Shown here one piece after another: positions 61,789 to 64,000 of a stretch of 64,000 nt of DNA. Under the pieces are notes generated by a model that saw only the letters and a list, made by a program, of their open reading frames with translations, ran no database searches and had not been told where the DNA came from. The DNA comes from CAYMEV01 sp964389675 [NCBI: uncultured Candidatus Sumerlaeota bacterium] (GTDB lineage: Bacteria > CAYMEV01). The stretch lies in contig CAYMEV010000002.1 in the NCBI GenBank assembly GCA_964389675.1, positions 208,710-272,709 of the forward strand. The letters are read 5' to 3'. The translations under genes and the position numbers were made by a program. Positions within the stretch are counted from its first letter, which is position 1, and each line of letters starts with the position of its first letter.

Positions 61789-61969
61789 CTGAAAGATTGA
61801 TCAAAACCCTGTACCACAGGCAAGACTGCCAAGAGACCCATTCAGCATTTCAGCCTTAAATTAGCCAGCTTTAATGTCCCGCAGAATATAACTTAAAATA
61901 TCCAGCCTGAAAAGCTATCAAATACCTGTAAAATAAGTATCGCAGGCATTATTGACCCCTTTAGGGCTA

Positions 61970-61992
61970 AAAACAGATTTTATTTCTGTTTT
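61970..61992 (+). terminator. Possible AT-rich terminator after ablAB
   Basis: AAAACAGA (61970-61977) and TCTGTTTT (61985-61992) form a perfect 8-bp stem with a 7-nt loop. It is A/T-rich and sits 180 nt after ablB, so it is a weak candidate. Confidence 0.25.
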
Positions 61993-62053
61993 ATCCGGTA
62001 TTATTATATAAAATTAAGATAAGGATTATATACTCTATAAGGGCTGGCCTTAT

Positions 62054-63310
62054 ATGAAACAGAATGTGTTAAGAGACCTGCAATACTATAAGTTCTGTGC
62101 TTATGGTTTTTTAAAGAACTTAAAGTTCTTTGATCCATTTTTTATCCTTTTCCTGATTTATAAGGGACTGCCGTTTATACAGATAGGGCTCCTTTATTCG
62201 CTGAGGGAAGTACTGGTAAATATATTTGAAATTCCTTCGGGGTTTTTTGCCGATGCAATGGGAAGAAAGGGTGCCATGATATTCTCCTTTATATCATATA
62301 TAATATCTTTTGCCGGATTTTATTTCAGCAGGGATTTTTACACGCTTGCCTTTGCCATGGCCTTTTTTGCACTCGGGGACGCCTTCAGGACAGGAACTCA
62401 CAAGGCTATGATATATGAATACCTCAGGATAAAAAATATACAGGACCAGAAAGTGCATTATTACGGGCATACAAGGAGTGCCTCGCTTATAGGCACAGCT
62501 CTTTCAGCCCTTATCGGCAGTGCAATAGTCTTCTATACCAGAAGCCTGGAGACTATTTTTCTCTTCTCAATAATACCATATGTCCTTGGATTGCTGCTGA
62601 TCATGTCATATCCGGGAGCCCTGAATGGCGATATAAAAAAACTGGAGCTGAGGAAGATCATTGACAGGTTTGCACTGATCCTGAGTGAGATAAAAAAGGC
62701 ATTCAGCCGGAGAAAAACCTTTATGACCCTGGCTAATACAAGTATGTTCAGCGGATATTACCAGGCAGGCAAGGATTATATTCAGCCCATATTGAAAAGC
62801 TTTGCACTGGCTATGCCTGTTTTTTTTAATCTCGAAAATGAACAAAGGACAGCATTGGTCATAGGCACAACATATTTTCTTCTCTATCTGCTGACATCTA
62901 TTATAACCCGGAATGCGGGAACCTTTGCTGACAGGATAAAAAAAATATCAGTCTCGCTTAATATTACTTTTATATTAGGATTTACCGGTGGAATTATATC
63001 AGGTATTTTTTATCACTATAATATGTTTTATCTTTCAGTGATATTCTTTATATTAATAATATTTAATGAAAATTTGAGAAGGCCTATAGGTTTAGGGTAC
63101 TTTACTGAAATACTTGACAGCAGAATATATGCTACAGCATTATCTGTTGAATCCCAGATGAAAGCATTATTCGCCGCTGGCTTTGCTTTTCTGCTTGGTT
63201 TATTTGCCGAATTGTTTGATGTAGGCATAGCCATTATTATGACAGCAATAATCGGAATACTGCTGTTCCCTGTATTAAGAATCAGATCAGATCAATCTGA
63301 GAATATATAG
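62054..63310 (+). CDS. MFS transporter
   Basis: 418-residue major facilitator with about 12 helices. The loop after helix 2 reads GFFADAMGRKGAMIF, the GxxxDxxGRK signature of MFS proteins, and the second half has a similar DRIKKISVSLNITFILGF. The segment ALGDAFRTGTHKAMIYEYL is typical of a subgroup of MFS members with unknown substrates. The N-terminus starts MKQNVLRDLQYYKFC. No distinctive partner gene; it follows ablB by 265 nt and is probably its own unit. Substrate unknown. Confidence 0.9.
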   Translation: MKQNVLRDLQYYKFCAYGFLKNLKFFDPFFILFLIYKGLPFIQIGLLYSLREVLVNIFEIPSGFFADAMGRKGAMIFSFISYIISFAGFYFSRDFYTLAFAMAFFALGDAFRTGTHKAMIYEYLRIKNIQDQKVHYYGHTRSASLIGTALSALIGSAIVFYTRSLETIFLFSIIPYVLGLLLIMSYPGALNGDIKKLELRKIIDRFALILSEIKKAFSRRKTFMTLANTSMFSGYYQAGKDYIQPILKSFALAMPVFFNLENEQRTALVIGTTYFLLYLLTSIITRNAGTFADRIKKISVSLNITFILGFTGGIISGIFYHYNMFYLSVIFFILIIFNENLRRPIGLGYFTEILDSRIYATALSVESQMKALFAAGFAFLLGLFAELFDVGIAIIMTAIIGILLFPVLRIRSDQSENI

Positions 63311-63348
63311 CCTTTTGGCCATGATTATTCTTTAAGGCTGCAGAAAAA

Positions 63349-63380
63349 AAGGCCCTCCTGTGAAGGGGGCCTATAACTTT
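63349..63380 (-). terminator. Terminator of the 63395-63898 gene
   Basis: AGGCCCTC (63350-63357) pairs with GGGGGCCT (63365-63372), one G-T pair. On the minus strand the stem is followed by a seven-T run (complement of 63343-63349). It lies between convergent genes and may stop both. Confidence 0.75.
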
Positions 63381-63394
63381 CATTTTTTTACCGT

Positions 63395-63898
63395 TTACGG
63401 GGTAGAAGGGCTTGCCTCATCATCATCTTCCATTATCTTGACTGCAGCAAAAACAACTCCCCCGGTTACACCAGCAATAAGGGCAATCCCAACAGGTGAA
63501 AGGAAAAATATTCCTGCAGGGCTTGAGTTAAGCATTATATTAAGGTCTATCATCAAAGCTTCTTCACCTACAATAAGCTTCCCCTGAACAAAGTAGTTCG
63601 AAGCTTCTGTGGAATCATCTATTGTATGTTTCCTGTTAAATGATTTTACCCTGACTTTTATTTCGTATTCAGCCGGAGGAACGCTGTCAATGAGATAATT
63701 ACCCGTATCATCAGTATAGTTAGAGAAAAATTCAGTGCCTGCACTGTCAATAAGTATGATCGTTCCGTTTTCTACAGGAGTTTCCCCGTCACTGTAAAAG
63801 AGAAACCCGGATACCTTTGCAGCAGAGACAGCCGGAACAAGGACAAAAAGATTGACAATACAAAATATGACTAGATATATTAATAGAAAGCGTTTCAT
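63395..63898 (-). CDS. Secreted/anchored protein with carboxypeptidase-regulatory-like fold
   Basis: 167 residues. Signal peptide 1-27 (LLIYLVIFCIVNLFVLVPAVSA). Residues ~28-125 form a beta-sandwich like CarboxypepD_reg/SdrD-B repeats: SGFLFYSDGETPVENGTIILID, then DDTGNYLIDSVPPAEYEIKVR. A C-terminal membrane helix (~137-157, GIALIAGVTGGVVFAAVKI) ends in an acidic tail. It is likely a periplasm- or surface-facing anchored protein. ATG at 63898 has GGGAGG upstream and a consensus-like promoter, so expression may be strong. The name of the family is uncertain. Confidence 0.8.
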   Translation of the reverse strand: MKRFLLIYLVIFCIVNLFVLVPAVSAAKVSGFLFYSDGETPVENGTIILIDSAGTEFFSNYTDDTGNYLIDSVPPAEYEIKVRVKSFNRKHTIDDSTEASNYFVQGKLIVGEEALMIDLNIMLNSSPAGIFFLSPVGIALIAGVTGGVVFAAVKIMEDDDEASPSTP

Positions 63899-63933
63899 AT
63901 AATTCCTCCCATGGAAATTTACATACTATTCTT

Positions 63934-63962
63934 ATAATATATTACCGGGTATATAATGTCAA
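63934..63962 (-). promoter_or_regulatory. Predicted strong promoter of the 63395-63898 gene
   Basis: TTGACA (complement of 63957-63962) and TATTAT (complement of 63934-63939) on the minus strand with a 17-nt spacer. This is the closest to consensus among the promoters seen in the window. Confidence 0.65.
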
Positions 63963-64000
63963 CACAAATTTTTTTCCGAGCATTAATTAAATATGCATAT

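Overview
The window comes from a moderately AT-rich chromosome of a diderm (Gram-negative-type) bacterium. It encodes an outer-membrane secretin, several lipoproteins, the whole lipoprotein maturation set (lgt, lspA, lnt), an LpxL-like acyltransferase, a PilT-type retraction ATPase, a bactofilin, a chemoreceptor and many TPR proteins. The 2-hydroxyacyl-CoA dehydratase-type activase, three radical-SAM proteins and the lysine 2,3-aminomutase/acetyltransferase pair point to an anaerobic or microaerophilic life. Gene content resembles deltaproteobacteria-like or candidate-phylum lineages with type IV pili. I cannot assign a phylum from the sequence alone. No phage, transposon, integrase or CRISPR array is visible, and nearly all DNA is tightly packed coding sequence.

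Layout. 1-10.3 kb: 3' end of a secretin gene, three lipoproteins (two with Ig-like repeats), a TPR protein, a roadblock protein, aroQ, efp, a lipM-like gene, a giant acidic TPR protein and an ExeA-type ATPase. This looks like the tail of a pilus/type II secretion locus. 10.4-15.6 kb: tRNA-Gly(CCC), bactofilin, a periplasmic binding protein, a methyl-accepting chemotaxis protein and glmU. 15.6-20.2 kb: a GHL10-like glycosidase, a sugar nucleotidyltransferase, folC and an HTH-TPR protein. 20.4-24.4 kb: the conserved dprA-smg-topA block. 24.3-28.4 kb: RNase G, an LpxL-like acyltransferase, a K+ channel with a zinc-ribbon tail and a polysaccharide deacetylase. 28.5-34.9 kb: an orphan Gly-rich protein with a structured leader, a STAS protein, pyrE, a coiled-coil miniprotein, a PP-loop thiolase-like enzyme, an ATP-grasp protein, an orphan peptide-binding lipoprotein and queC. 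35-41 kb: a 1203-residue STAND ATPase/TPR protein with a possible degenerate kinase domain, yraN, rplS and a PilT-like ATPase with a coiled-coil tail. 41-47 kb: murB, two radical-SAM proteins, an FAD oxidoreductase and a MATE exporter. 47-59.3 kb: ileS-lspA-lgt-rluD-receiver/histidine kinase, then a giant CoA-dehydratase activase and lnt. 59.4-64 kb: ablA-ablB (N-epsilon-acetyl-beta-lysine osmolyte synthesis), an MFS transporter and a small secreted/anchored protein.

How the parts fit. The envelope theme dominates: secretin, lipoprotein processing, murB/glmU, lipid acylation, polysaccharide deacetylation and pilus retraction. A second theme is signalling scaffolds: TPR, roadblock, STAS, receiver-kinase, chemoreceptor and STAND-TPR. 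No single obvious novel system stands out. The best leads are the kinase-like STAND-TPR protein, the orphan protein at 28.5-29.1 kb with its sequestered ribosome-binding site, the binding-protein/chemoreceptor pair, the overlapping efp-lipM pair and the activase with two complete ATPase halves. Promoters and hairpins were found by reading for sigma70-type boxes and inverted repeats and are predictions.
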